Shown: positions 54,761 to 63,910 of the stretch, one piece after another | How positions within the stretch are numbered: position 1 is the stretch's first letter | Layout: the number at the start of each line of letters is the position of its first letter | NCBI RefSeq assembly: GCF_016900875.1 | Contig: NZ_JAFEUM010000001.1 | Span: 171,241-235,240 of the forward strand | Direction: 5' to 3' | DNA: 64,000 bases | Source of the DNA: Vibrio ulleungensis | GTDB lineage: Bacteria; Pseudomonadota; Gammaproteobacteria; Enterobacterales; Vibrionaceae | Notes under the pieces: model-generated | Database searches by the model: none | What the model was told of the DNA's origin: nothing | The model's input: the letters and a program-made list of their open reading frames with translations, nothing else | Position numbers and translations under genes: made by a program

Positions 54761-56626
54761 TTACACGACAAATTTGTTCATGATTGCCTCTTGATCTTGC
54801 ACGTTGGCTGTTTGTGCTTGGAGTGCAATGCTTGCAGTTTGAGCCGATTCAGAAACTTGCTCAGACAAGTCTTTAATCTTAAACGTATTATTGTTAATTT
54901 CTTCTGCGACTAAAGACTGCTCTTCGGCGGCCGAGGCAATGTGAATGTTCATGTCACTGATTTGAGCAATAGCGTTGCGAATACGCTCTAATGAGTGATT
55001 CGCTTCTTCCGCGCTTTGCACCGTGCTATTTGCGGTATCCCGGCTCTGATTCATTGCTGTTGAGACCGCGCTTGCCCCAGCTTGAAGCTGCTCAATCATG
55101 CTACGAATCTCAGTGGTGGATTCTTGGGTACGTTGTGCCAACGTTCGAACCTCGTCAGCAACGACCGCGAACCCACGGCCTGATTCACCCGCTCGAGCCG
55201 CTTCAATAGCAGCATTAAGCGCCAGCAGGTTAGTTTGGTCTGCAATATCGTTGATGACTTTTAAGATCGTTTCAATGTTGTCTGTCGCGGCTTCCAGTGT
55301 GCCCACTTCTTCAACCGCTTGGTCGATCCTTAGGGAGAGATCGCCAATCGCGCTCGCAGTATGTTCAACAATGGATGAGCCTAGCGAGGTGGCTTCATCG
55401 GCCTCTTTAGCCGCAGATGCAGCGCCTTGCGCAGTATTGGCAACTTCGGTCGATGTGGTTGCCATCTCATTCATTGCGGTGGCTAACTGCTCTAGCTCTT
55501 GCATCTGAACGTTCATTGCATTCGCCGTATCTTGCGCGTTAGTCGTCGAAACGGTTGTACCATTAAGGATCTCTTGTCCAATAGACTTGGTGTCCTGGAT
55601 CTTGGTTTGTAGAGATTGCATAAAGCTGTTAAAGCCTTTGGCTAGCGAGGCAAACTCTTCATCGGTGTTTGTGTCGAGGCGCTGAGTGAGATCGCCTTCC
55701 CCTTGAGATAAGCTTTCAATCGCTGCGTTTAGACGGCCTAATGGATGCATTAATCGGTTAATGACAAAGTAGAGAACAACCATGGTTAAACCAAGTGCAA
55801 TTAAGCTAAAGACGATGGTGGTCGAGCGCAGGGAGTCGATGCTCGCGTAGACAATCTTCTCATCAACGAGTATGCCCACATACCAGTTCTCGCCCGCCAC
55901 TTTAGCCAGCTTCAACGTGTATTCTTTGCCCGACTGCTCTACCTGTTGAAGCTGCTCAGTAACGCTTAGGTTTGCAATATAGTCATTGAGGTTTTGACCA
56001 TTAAACTCGGCATTTGGGTGCGCAATGATGGTTCCTGCTTCTGTCATAACAAAAACATGTCCAGCATTGCTAAAGTTGACGGCATTAGCCGATTCAGCCA
56101 AGCCCTTTAGGCTAACATCAAACAGAGCGACTCCGACAAAACGACCGTTTTCACGAACCGGTTCGGCAATCGAAATAATTGTCTCCCCAGTATTGGCGTC
56201 TAGGTAGGGTTCGGTCAGAGTTTGCGAGTTTGCCTTTTGCGCTTGAGAGTACCAACCACGAGTTCTTGGGTCGTAACCTTCTGGATCCCAACCACTGTCG
56301 TTCTCCCATGTTTCACCGGTGGCTTCAATACCTAGTGCGGCAATGATGAAACGCTCTTTGACTTCAGGACGCTCAATGATTGACCGAACGCTTTGTTCAC
56401 TAGGATCGAGTGACATCATCTCGGTGACCACTTTTGCCATAGAGCGTTTGTCACGAATATCGGCAGACACCGTTCTAGCAAGGCTATTAGTGAGCTCACT
56501 CATCGAGCTTTGAACTTGCTCATGAATGGCGTTTTTGGATTCAAAATATTGGTTGGTGGCGAGAATCCCTACCGAAAGTAAGAATAAGGCCGATGATGCG
56601 GCAATAATTTTGTGGCTGAATTTCAT
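54761..56626 (-). CDS. Methyl-accepting chemotaxis protein with dCache sensor
   Basis: A 621-residue inner-membrane chemoreceptor. N-terminal helix (about 8-24), periplasmic dCache_1 sensor (about 30-270, with G-W-Y-S-Q-A and L-T-E-P-Y-L-D), second helix (about 272-292), HAMP (about 295-350) and a cytoplasmic signalling hairpin with [11 protein letters not shown] (near 495). It docks with CheA/CheW and steers swimming. It lies next to the secreted pullulanase, so sensing sugars or amino acids is plausible, but dCache ligand identity cannot be read from the sequence. Confidence 0.92.
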   Translation of the reverse strand: MKFSHKIIAASSALFLLSVGILATNQYFESKNAIHEQVQSSMSELTNSLARTVSADIRDKRSMAKVVTEMMSLDPSEQSVRSIIERPEVKERFIIAALGIEATGETWENDSGWDPEGYDPRTRGWYSQAQKANSQTLTEPYLDANTGETIISIAEPVRENGRFVGVALFDVSLKGLAESANAVNFSNAGHVFVMTEAGTIIAHPNAEFNGQNLNDYIANLSVTEQLQQVEQSGKEYTLKLAKVAGENWYVGILVDEKIVYASIDSLRSTTIVFSLIALGLTMVVLYFVINRLMHPLGRLNAAIESLSQGEGDLTQRLDTNTDEEFASLAKGFNSFMQSLQTKIQDTKSIGQEILNGTTVSTTNAQDTANAMNVQMQELEQLATAMNEMATTSTEVANTAQGAASAAKEADEATSLGSSIVEHTASAIGDLSLRIDQAVEEVGTLEAATDNIETILKVINDIADQTNLLALNAAIEAARAGESGRGFAVVADEVRTLAQRTQESTTEIRSMIEQLQAGASAVSTAMNQSRDTANSTVQSAEEANHSLERIRNAIAQISDMNIHIASAAEEQSLVAEEINNNTFKIKDLSEQVSESAQTASIALQAQTANVQDQEAIMNKFVV

Positions 56627-56940
56627 GTTGAAAGACCCTACTTTTCTGTGTTCATAGTTTTTCTTATAAGAACGTGTATTTTATAGAATGACGTACTGTT
56701 TGTGAAGTCTAAAGTGCTGTGATTAATGGACGCGCATAAACGTGCTTTTCTTAATACGATGGCTATCGGCCCTGTGCGTAAGAGACTTTAATAAAAGCAG
56801 GCGGTGTTTTTTATTTTGGTGGAAGATGCCACGTTAGCTGTGTGTGAAGGACAAAAACAAAAAAAAAGCGCCTCAGTGTGAGGCGCTTTGGTTGATCATT
56901 CTAGAAGTTTGATGAATGTATCAGTGTCGATTGATTGAGA
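56627..56940. other. Gap before the chemoreceptor gene
   Basis: A 314-base gap holding the chemoreceptor promoter and, at 56867-56887, the terminator of the TraF-like gene. It is AT-rich around 56650-56720. No gene is supported. Confidence 0.4.
56867..56887 (-). terminator. Terminator of the TraF-like/lipoprotein operon
   Basis: AGCGCCTCA-GTG-TGAGGCGCT followed by nine T in the minus reading. A textbook terminator. Confidence 0.9.
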
Positions 56941-58113
56941 TTACCAACCTAGACCTAGGCTTGCTGTGTAACGACGGTCAGTTTTGTCACCTGATACTGG
57001 TCCAACTTCTTCTGCATAAGAGGCAAAAGAGAGTTTGAATATCGATGCAGCAAAGTCGATGCCTGCAGTCCAGTTACCTTGGTATAGACCCGCAGCAAGC
57101 TCAAGCGATGACCATGTGTTATCGTAAAGCAATGCAGACATGCCGAGGTTGAGCTGCTGGATGATGTCGTTTGATTCAACATCACGGTAGCTCAAGCCAT
57201 CTTCATCTGGGTTGTAATCATAGATACGGAATGTATTGGCATTAAGGACATCAACATAGTCGATAGCGATACGAGTGCGTTTGATGAATGGAATTTCAGG
57301 TTCAACAGCACCACCAATGTTCACAGTCATTGGCTGTGAGCCGTACGCGTCGTCAAAGTCCAATCCGCCAATGTTCATGATGCTAAGGCCAAATGATGGC
57401 TTTAGAGGTACGTTAAACTGATAGATAGCACCTAAATCAAATGCAAATGCAGTGTTGGTTTCGCTTGCTTCATCAATGATCTCGTCAGCTTTTCCTTCGA
57501 AATCTAAAATGTCATCTGGGTCCAAAACATCCTCGTAAGAGTTTTGACCATAGAACTTACCACCAAGACCCAGTGAAAGATCGCCTAACCACATATCGCG
57601 CAAGGTGTAACTTACACCCGCATTTACACCACCGTAGGCACGTGTTTGAAGCTCCAATACGCTAATGTTGTATGGGTTTGCAATAACATTAATGTCAGTC
57701 GCTGCTAGTAAGCCAATGCTCCAGGCAATGTCGCCATGGTTATAACTGACAGAGCTGTAGTTTGAAAAATCGATGTACACAGGTTGGCCTGCGTATTTTT
57801 CTAGGACATCTTCAATGTCACTACTGTCGCCAGAGTCAGACGCGTCTGCAAGGTCAGTAAAGATTTCTGTACCATTTTGAGTGGCCGTCGCTTGGAAGCC
57901 CAGTAGCTCGACAATCATGCCGTGATCAGTCGGCAACTTTGCCAGACCCGCTGGGTTAGAAAAAACTGCTGTGCTGTAACCGCCAGTGGCAACACTTGCG
58001 CCGCCCATAGCCATTGTACGCGTATCTTTATATAAGTAAGACTGCGGTGCCGCGACTGCTGCGCCAGATACTGCCATTGCTACTAGTGAGGGTAAAATCC
58101 AATTCGTTTTCAT
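56941..58113 (-). CDS. TraF-like outer-membrane beta-barrel protein
   Basis: A 390-residue exported protein with a signal peptide (about 1-22, A-A-V-A-A) and a repeating amphipathic beta pattern ending in an aromatic residue (G-L-G-W). It has the A-M-G-G-A-S-V-A and F-S-N-P-A-G-L-A-K (about 35-60) signature of the TraF_2/OMP P1-like group. Despite the name, no conjugation genes are near. Its ATG overlaps the end of the upstream lipoprotein gene, so the two are translationally coupled and probably work together. Role unknown. Confidence 0.78.
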   Translation of the reverse strand: MKTNWILPSLVAMAVSGAAVAAPQSYLYKDTRTMAMGGASVATGGYSTAVFSNPAGLAKLPTDHGMIVELLGFQATATQNGTEIFTDLADASDSGDSSDIEDVLEKYAGQPVYIDFSNYSSVSYNHGDIAWSIGLLAATDINVIANPYNISVLELQTRAYGGVNAGVSYTLRDMWLGDLSLGLGGKFYGQNSYEDVLDPDDILDFEGKADEIIDEASETNTAFAFDLGAIYQFNVPLKPSFGLSIMNIGGLDFDDAYGSQPMTVNIGGAVEPEIPFIKRTRIAIDYVDVLNANTFRIYDYNPDEDGLSYRDVESNDIIQQLNLGMSALLYDNTWSSLELAAGLYQGNWTAGIDFAASIFKLSFASYAEEVGPVSGDKTDRRYTASLGLGW

Positions 58114-59189
58114 TAGTTGCTCTCACTTTTGTTTAGGTAGGCTAGTAGATCTTCAATCTCAATGTTTGCGATATCAGTTTCTGAAGATTCGGCAAGAATT
58201 TCGGTTTTAAACTCATCGATACTGTCAAGAATATCCGCTTTATCTTCTTCGCTAACGGAAGGAAGGTTATCGACTACCGATTCGATATTTGCAATGCCGT
58301 CTTTTAATGTGTCTAGTAGGTATTCTTCCATACCTAACTCGTCGCCGTTACCACGGTTTAGTGGACACGGATAGATATCTGTATCGCCTTCGGTACCTGT
58401 AGCGTAGTTGACGTCACAGAAGCCTTCGGTCATGACCATGAACGCAGGAGTACCAGCAAGGAAAGTTTCTTCAACCGCATTAACATCAGTAACCGTATAT
58501 GTTGAGTAGGTTGAACCATCGTTAAAAGTGACTGAAACAGGACCAGAGTAGCTAGTGATCACAGCGGTATCATTACAAGTTTCTTGCGTACCAATTGAGT
58601 TGATGATCTCTAACGCACAGGTTGCACGCTCTAGTTTATAGTTAGCTTCGCTAGTGTCGGTAATATCCGACTTATCATCAAACCAACTGTCTAGTTCACC
58701 ACCTAACAGGTTGTTAATCGCAGATGTGGTTTGCGCCATGTTCACCATACTATTGATCAGGCGTACACCGAGCCGTTCATCATCGCCCGTACCATCGAGG
58801 TATTCTGATAAAACGTCGTTTGCAAGTTTTAGGTCAGTCAACGCGGTAGCTGACTGAGTGCTCGTCATCGAATCTACAAACGTCTGGAAGCTGTCGTCTT
58901 GTTCTGAGCCTTCATCATTCGAGTCCATAACCGAGAACATAATGTCCGGCAGAGAGGTTCCGGCGCGGCCCATGTATGCGGTGCCTTTGTCGACCATGTA
59001 ACCATCTGCTGGGTAAGATTCTTGGCAAGATTGTGTTTCTAGGCGTGAGAGCGCAGAGTCAAAGTCTTTTGCGTTCATGTCTTGTTTAACGTAGTAAGAA
59101 CAAAGCTCACCATTTTGGTCAACTTCATTACAGCCCACTAGGCCGAAACCGGTTGACAGGATCGCCACCGATAGAAGAGTTTTTTTCAT
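58113..59189 (-). CDS. Lipoprotein partner of the TraF-like protein
   Basis: A 358-residue lipoprotein with lipobox L-V-G-C-N at about 17-21. It is acidic, with a repeated Asp/Glu-rich helical content and few recognisable motifs; several cysteines may form disulphides. Start at 59189 chosen because it begins M-K-K-T-L-L and AAGG lies upstream. It shares one base with the next gene. Secreted and probably anchored in the outer membrane; function unknown. No homologous family recalled beyond Vibrio gene pairs. Confidence 0.65.
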   Translation of the reverse strand: MKKTLLSVAILSTGFGLVGCNEVDQNGELCSYYVKQDMNAKDFDSALSRLETQSCQESYPADGYMVDKGTAYMGRAGTSLPDIMFSVMDSNDEGSEQDDSFQTFVDSMTSTQSATALTDLKLANDVLSEYLDGTGDDERLGVRLINSMVNMAQTTSAINNLLGGELDSWFDDKSDITDTSEANYKLERATCALEIINSIGTQETCNDTAVITSYSGPVSVTFNDGSTYSTYTVTDVNAVEETFLAGTPAFMVMTEGFCDVNYATGTEGDTDIYPCPLNRGNGDELGMEEYLLDTLKDGIANIESVVDNLPSVSEEDKADILDSIDEFKTEILAESSETDIANIEIEDLLAYLNKSESN

Positions 59190-59355
59190 TATAGCCACTG
59201 CCTTGTGTCATTGTTAATTTTTCGTTACGGAACGGGGTTCCTTATCCAATTAATAGTACGATGAACGTTAAACAGGGTCAATTGTAACAGGGTGTAACGA
59301 AGACTGTTTTTTGGTCCTAAAGTTCACTTCTATGTAACTAGATGTACGAATTGTG

Positions 59356-59396
59356 ACCTAGGACATATTTTGCGTGGTTCAAAACATGCCCTAGGT
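59356..59396. repeat. Long imperfect hairpin between the lipoprotein and oxidoreductase genes
   Basis: ACCTAGGACATATTTTG pairs with CAAAACATGCCCTAGGT, 15 of 17 bases, around the loop CGTGGTT. No T tract follows. It lies 22 bases after the oxidoreductase stop and 167 bases before the lipoprotein start. Confidence 0.5.
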
Positions 59397-59417
59397 GAAC
59401 CAGAAAACCAATGGATG

Positions 59418-60446
59418 TTAAATAAATGTTACCCTTTGTGTCGCAGCGCTCTCTTCTGCAGCCTGAATAACTCTAATGACATTTAGCGCGTCAATCGCTG
59501 ACACAGGCGTGTCGGCTTCATTACGAATGTGGGTTGCAAGTTGCTGATAATATTCAGGGTAGCTACCATTTTCTGTAGCCACTTTGCTGCTTACTTCATT
59601 TTCGTTGGTTAAGGTACCGTGATAACTTGGCTCCTCAATACCCCAGTTTTTTTCTGGTGTTAAGCCCTGTTGTAGCGCATTTTCTTGGGGGTCAAAACCA
59701 TGTTTTATAAAATGACCTTTCGTACCTTTAATGGTAAATCTTGGTCCTGCTTCCGTACTAAGGCAATCACCACGTAAAAGCACATCTAGCTGAGGATATT
59801 GGAGGATCACCAGAAACTGATCTACCGCTTTCGCATTAATTCGTTGAGCACGTAATGAGCCGTATACCGAGGTCGGTAAACCAAATAACTGCAACGCTTG
59901 GTCGACAAGGTGAGAGCCAAGATCGTACCAAATACCGCTTCCTGCATCATCAGACTCTTTCCAGCGGGTTTTTACTTCAGGTCGATAGCGGTTATAGCTG
60001 GATTCGAAGGTATGAACATCGCCTAGTTCACCGCTTTGTATTAGGGATTTAACGGTTTTAAAATCACCATCAAAGCGGCGATTGTGATAGACCGAGAGCA
60101 CAACGCCATGTTGTTTCGCAAGATCGATTAAGTGTTCGCCCTGCGCGGCGTCCACCACGAAAGGTTTCTCAATGGTGACGTGTTTACCAGCCAAAATAGC
60201 GGCTTTAGCCATGGGGTAGTGCATCTGGTTAGGTGTGGTTATCACGACCAATTCAATGGCGGGATCAGCAAGCAACGCGTCGTAATCTTGAAAGACTTTA
60301 ACCTGCGGATAGCGTTGGTGCACCAGTGCTTCATTAGAGGAAAGAAATGCTACTAATTCAGTCTCTTCAATAGCCTCAATAAGAGGAGCGTGAAACGTTT
60401 GTCCTGACATCCCAAAGCCGATAACGGCCGTTTTAACTTTCTGCAT
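59418..60446 (-). CDS. Gfo/Idh/MocA-family oxidoreductase
   Basis: A 342-residue NAD(P)-dependent oxidoreductase with an N-terminal Rossmann fold (G-F-G-M-S-G-Q-T-F-H at about 11-20), the catalytic-site E-K-P (about 94-96) in T-I-E-K-P-F-V, and a C-terminal substrate domain with S-G-I-W-Y-D-L-G-S-H-L-V (about 169-180). Members act on sugars, inositol or related polyols. E. coli YdgJ/YhhX-like members are the nearest recall. It stands alone leftward. Confidence 0.88.
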   Translation of the reverse strand: MQKVKTAVIGFGMSGQTFHAPLIEAIEETELVAFLSSNEALVHQRYPQVKVFQDYDALLADPAIELVVITTPNQMHYPMAKAAILAGKHVTIEKPFVVDAAQGEHLIDLAKQHGVVLSVYHNRRFDGDFKTVKSLIQSGELGDVHTFESSYNRYRPEVKTRWKESDDAGSGIWYDLGSHLVDQALQLFGLPTSVYGSLRAQRINAKAVDQFLVILQYPQLDVLLRGDCLSTEAGPRFTIKGTKGHFIKHGFDPQENALQQGLTPEKNWGIEEPSYHGTLTNENEVSSKVATENGSYPEYYQQLATHIRNEADTPVSAIDALNVIRVIQAAEESAATQRVTFI

Positions 60447-60654
60447 ATCCTTTTCCTATAAAAGCATTAATCCCAAGCAGTATAACGCTGCAAAGGATTA
60501 GCTGGCTACGCTTGTTTTAGGGCTAGTTTCTGTCAGGTTTCTTTACACTTAAGTTTAGAGCTAATACTTCAAGGTGAACGTATTCAAGCATTTACTAATA
60601 TGGCACTAATTATGCCTGTAGATAAAGGCGTACATCAAAAATAGGAGAGCGCAA

Positions 60655-61455
60655 ATGAGACAGCTGTTTATACTCTGCGTAGTGATGTTACTTCCGTTTA
60701 CCTCACAGGCTACCCCCATTTTGGCGGGTGATACCGCAACAATTTTGATGGTTGGGGATTCAAGGCCAGATAACCCTAATAACGTCTTTGCCGAATTGCG
60801 CTTAGAAGCGTTATCCACCACAGAGATCCAATTTACATTCGATTTGTTGGATTCGTTTGAAAGTGAAGACGCTGGTTTGACACCGCCGTATTACCATAGC
60901 GGTGCCAAGCTAGATGCGTTTTACTTTAACTTGGATGGTGAGCTTAGCCAGTTTTCGTTTAGTGATTTTCAACCAGCTGGATGGCTTATGAATGAACTGG
61001 ACTCTCCAACATGTACAGTTGGTGGTACGGCTAAAGGCTCTGGTAAAGCATGTTTTGCGTTCGAGGCTGATAAACCTAATCCAGGGAATGCGGTTGAAGA
61101 TGTCACGGTTAGTACGGATCTTATATTTACCGTCACCAAAGACTCAGCGTGGGTGATTGAAGATTTTACCGATGCACCCTTAGGCGTAAGTAATGACGAT
61201 GCCGCAGGTCCTGGTGGAATATTTGGCGCACATGTGCAAGCACTTGATTTGAGTTGTAACGTGATTACGTCATTTGATGATGATCAGGATAGCGATTGTA
61301 GCGACAGTGCATTCATCTATGGCGGAGGCCTTGAGTTTACGACCGTCAGTATCGATCCCGATCCTGATCCAATTTCAGAGCCGGCTCATCTCGCGCTATT
61401 CAGTCTTGCGTTGATAGGTATGGGAGTGGGTGTACGCCGTCGCCGTCAACAGTAG
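60655..61455 (+). CDS. Exported PEP-CTERM-sorted protein
   Basis: A 266-residue exported protein. It has a signal peptide (about 1-19, Q-A-T-P), a beta-rich acidic middle and a C-terminal anchor: S-E-P-A-H (PEP variant), hydrophobic L-A-L-F-S-L-A-L-I-G-M-G-V-G-V and R-R-R-R. This is the tripartite signal recognised by exosortases, which cut it and pass the protein to the cell surface. It is rich in Asp. No exosortase is in the window. Function unknown, maybe extracellular matrix related. GGAG precedes the ATG. Confidence 0.75.
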   Translation: MRQLFILCVVMLLPFTSQATPILAGDTATILMVGDSRPDNPNNVFAELRLEALSTTEIQFTFDLLDSFESEDAGLTPPYYHSGAKLDAFYFNLDGELSQFSFSDFQPAGWLMNELDSPTCTVGGTAKGSGKACFAFEADKPNPGNAVEDVTVSTDLIFTVTKDSAWVIEDFTDAPLGVSNDDAAGPGGIFGAHVQALDLSCNVITSFDDDQDSDCSDSAFIYGGGLEFTTVSIDPDPDPISEPAHLALFSLALIGMGVGVRRRRQQ

Positions 61456-61473
61456 CCAATTTTCTAAAGATAG

Positions 61474-61498
61474 AAGCCAGTCATTGACTGGCTTTTTT
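61474..61498 (+). terminator. PEP-CTERM gene terminator
   Basis: AAGCCAGTCA-T-TGACTGGCTT followed by six T, 19 bases after the stop. Confidence 0.88.
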
Positions 61499-61602
61499 GC
61501 GTCTATTTACTGTTAATAAACAAAATCTTATTGTTTTTCATTGCTCATTCGTTGCACACTGTAATTGTAGATGATCACAGTTAGAAGCAGCGAGGAAGCA
61601 CT

Positions 61603-62097
61603 ATGGGATCCATTGTCGTCCGTCATACCGAACCACAAGATTGGCCATCGGTAAAAGACATTTACACCCACCCAGTGGCTCATTCCGGTACGTTACAATT
61701 GCCTTACCCATCAGGAAAGGTATGGGAGCAGCGACTATCCAACATCCCCGATAATGTTTACAGCTTTGTCGCCGAATTTGACGGCAAAATTGTGGGTAAC
61801 CTAGGCATGGAGATCCAAAAAAATCCTCGTCGTCGTCACGTCGCTTCGTTTGGGATGGGGGTTATGGATGACTATCAGGGGCAAGGTGTAGGAAGCGCAC
61901 TGATTGGTGCCATGATTGAGCTTGCCGACAACTGGTTGAATGTACGACGCATTGAACTCACCGTATTTTCAGATAACTTGTCGGCGATTGCATTGTACGA
62001 AAAGTTTGGATTCGTCCAAGAAGGGATCGCGCAAGGTTTTGCGTATCGAAAAGGTGAGTATGTTGATGCTATCTATATGGCGAGATTAAGAACATAA
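61603..62097 (+). CDS. GNAT-family N-acetyltransferase
   Basis: A 164-residue acetyltransferase with motif A M-G-V-M-D-D-Y-Q-G-Q-G-V-G-S-A-L (about 86-101) and a C-terminal Y-E-K-F-G-F-V-Q-E-G. It resembles YhhY/PhnO-like aminoacyl or amine acetyltransferases. GAGGA precedes the ATG. It is the first of four rightward genes of which three are GNATs. Confidence 0.85.
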   Translation: MGSIVVRHTEPQDWPSVKDIYTHPVAHSGTLQLPYPSGKVWEQRLSNIPDNVYSFVAEFDGKIVGNLGMEIQKNPRRRHVASFGMGVMDDYQGQGVGSALIGAMIELADNWLNVRRIELTVFSDNLSAIALYEKFGFVQEGIAQGFAYRKGEYVDAIYMARLRT

Positions 62098-62111
62098 AAA
62101 CAGGACTATCC

Positions 62112-62894
62112 ATGACGCAACCCGCACTAGGCCGCGATGGCATTTCGCTAAACGGCAGTGAAGTACGTAGACCCTTTCAAACATGGTCATTTGAGGTCCA
62201 TAAACTGCTTAATTTTCTCGCTCAGGCCGGATACGAGACAGCGCCACAGCTAATACGAGTAGAAACAGACCAGCAGCAAAACCAGTGGGAAGTGTTGACG
62301 CTGGTCGAGGGAGAGACGTATGACTTTCCGCTCACAGGACCCATAGCATCGGCAACGGCCTTAAAAAGCTGCGCGCAATTACTCAAGCGTTACCACACTC
62401 TCTCTGCTGCTTACTTAGAGCAGCTTCGTCAACGCCCAGATTGGCAACAAATAGAGTGGATGTTACCCAGCCGCCAGCCCATTGAGGTGTTATGTCACGG
62501 GGATTTTAGTCCTTACAATGTCGCGCTTAACAAAGAGACGGTAACTGGCGTGTTTGATTTTGATACCGTGCACCCGGGGCCTGCATTATGGGATGTGGCG
62601 TATACTGTGTATTGCTTCGCACCCTTTAAAACCGACGAGCACGATCAGCTGTTTACGTTAGATCAGCAAATCCAACGAGCTAAACTGTTTTGTGATAGCT
62701 ATGGTTTAGACAATCAGCAGCGGGCTCAGCTTGTTCAAGTGATGCAAGATAGAGTACAGGCGTTGGTGGATTTTATGCAGTCGAGCCAAGGTGGCGAATA
62801 CGGGACGTCTTCGCAGTTAGTCACCTACATAAATGACATTAAGTATATGCACTCAAACCGAGACACAATCATTCAAGGATTGATTGCATCGTAA
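62112..62894 (+). CDS. APH-family phosphotransferase
   Basis: A 260-residue aminoglycoside-phosphotransferase-fold kinase. It has the catalytic loop L-C-H-G-D-F-S-P-Y-N (about 130-139) and metal motif V-F-D-F-D-T-V (about 148-154). It lacks features of known resistance enzymes, so it more likely phosphorylates a small alcohol, amine or sugar such as homoserine or choline. AGGA precedes the start. It follows the GNAT gene by 14 bases. Confidence 0.82.
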   Translation: MTQPALGRDGISLNGSEVRRPFQTWSFEVHKLLNFLAQAGYETAPQLIRVETDQQQNQWEVLTLVEGETYDFPLTGPIASATALKSCAQLLKRYHTLSAAYLEQLRQRPDWQQIEWMLPSRQPIEVLCHGDFSPYNVALNKETVTGVFDFDTVHPGPALWDVAYTVYCFAPFKTDEHDQLFTLDQQIQRAKLFCDSYGLDNQQRAQLVQVMQDRVQALVDFMQSSQGGEYGTSSQLVTYINDIKYMHSNRDTIIQGLIAS

Positions 62895-62910
62895 TAACCA
62901 AGGAGGGGTT

Positions 62911-63345
62911 GTGACTTATAAACTACATACTCAACTTGAGCAGATGGATACAGAGACCATCTATCAATTTATCAGTCAGAGCTACTGGGCGAAAGACATG
63001 CCACGGCCACTATTTGATAAAGCGTTGGCCAATTCGCGCTGCTACGGCTATGTAGACGAACAAGGTAAGCAAGTTGCGTTTGCGCGAGTGATCACCGATT
63101 GCGCCACATTTGCGTATTTAGCCGACGTGTTTGTGATGCCCGACTATCGCGGGCGAGGCCTGTCAAAGAAACTGGTAAAACAAGTGTTAGACGATGACGA
63201 GCTTCAAGGCCTTCGCCGCATGATGTTGGCGACAAAAGATGCCCATGGGTTATATAAGCAATTAGGTTTTGAGCCGGTGCTGTACCCAGAAATGCTGATG
63301 CAAATTTGGCAGCCTGGTATCTATCAAAACGAGTCTGAGAAATGA
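62911..63345 (+). CDS. GNAT-family N-acetyltransferase
   Basis: A 144-residue acetyltransferase with motif A V-M-P-D-Y-R-G-R-G-L-S-K-K-L (about 72-85) and the C-terminal Y-K-Q-L-G-F. The start is a GTG at 62911 with AGGAGGGG just upstream. It ends with ATGA overlapping the next start by 4 bases. Substrate unknown. Confidence 0.84.
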   Translation: MTYKLHTQLEQMDTETIYQFISQSYWAKDMPRPLFDKALANSRCYGYVDEQGKQVAFARVITDCATFAYLADVFVMPDYRGRGLSKKLVKQVLDDDELQGLRRMMLATKDAHGLYKQLGFEPVLYPEMLMQIWQPGIYQNESEK

Positions 63346-63863
63346 AAATATTTACCGAACGACTTATGCTGCGTAATTTTCGATTAGAAGATCTTCCCCA
63401 CTATTTGGCGATGACTGCCTGTGAGTCGTATCAACGCTTTTACCCCGACGAGCAGTGCAGCGCAGCCTTTGGCACGCAGCTGGTGCACAGCTTTATTGAC
63501 GAATCGCAGCAGTGGCCGCGTTTGCGATTTCACATGGCGATCTGCCACTCGCAGTATGACCAATGGATTGGTGTGGCCAGCGCACGAATTGAAAGCAGTG
63601 GTACGGCGTCGATAGGCTTTGGCCTGTCGCCAGAGCATTGGGGAAAAGGCTATGTTGTTGAAGCGATGCGAGAGTTAATGCGCTTTATGCAAAGCGAATA
63701 TCAGGTGACGCGCTTTTACGCAGAGACGCTGCATGACAACGAAGCTGCAATCAAGGTATTGAGCCAGTTAGGCTTGTCTTTGGCGAGCGTCCAGCCTAAG
63801 CAGTTTTACTTTAAGCAGCAAAGCTGGGATGGGGTTACCTACCAGTCGGACTCGCCTCAATGA
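63342..63863 (+). CDS. RimJ/RimL-like GNAT N-acetyltransferase
   Basis: A 173-residue GNAT of the ribosomal-protein-type subfamily: starts M-K-I-F-T-E-R-L-M-L-R (about 1-11), with motif A G-F-G-L-S-P-E-H-W-G-K-G-Y (about 90-102) and A-I-K-V-L-S-Q-L-G (about 134-142). RimJ/L-like enzymes acetylate protein N-termini or small molecules. It shares four bases (ATGA) with the previous gene, so translation is coupled. Confidence 0.85.
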   Translation: MKIFTERLMLRNFRLEDLPHYLAMTACESYQRFYPDEQCSAAFGTQLVHSFIDESQQWPRLRFHMAICHSQYDQWIGVASARIESSGTASIGFGLSPEHWGKGYVVEAMRELMRFMQSEYQVTRFYAETLHDNEAAIKVLSQLGLSLASVQPKQFYFKQQSWDGVTYQSDSPQ

Positions 63864-63888
63864 TCGATGTTAAAGAGAAACATCGATC
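63862..63888. terminator. Hairpin after the GNAT operon
   Basis: GATCGATGTT-AAAGAGA-AACATCGATC perfect stem; a weak T tract on both sides. It lies between converging genes. Confidence 0.6.
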
Positions 63889-63910
63889 TTAAAGAGGCGA
63901 GCACAGAAGA

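Noticed and set aside
56941..58113. TraF-like name as evidence of a conjugative element
   Set aside because: No relaxase, pilus or integrase gene is in the window, and the family is common on Vibrio chromosomes without conjugation.
62112..62894. APH-fold kinase as an antibiotic-resistance gene
   Set aside because: The fold is shared with many metabolic kinases, and no mobile element or resistance-specific motif is seen.
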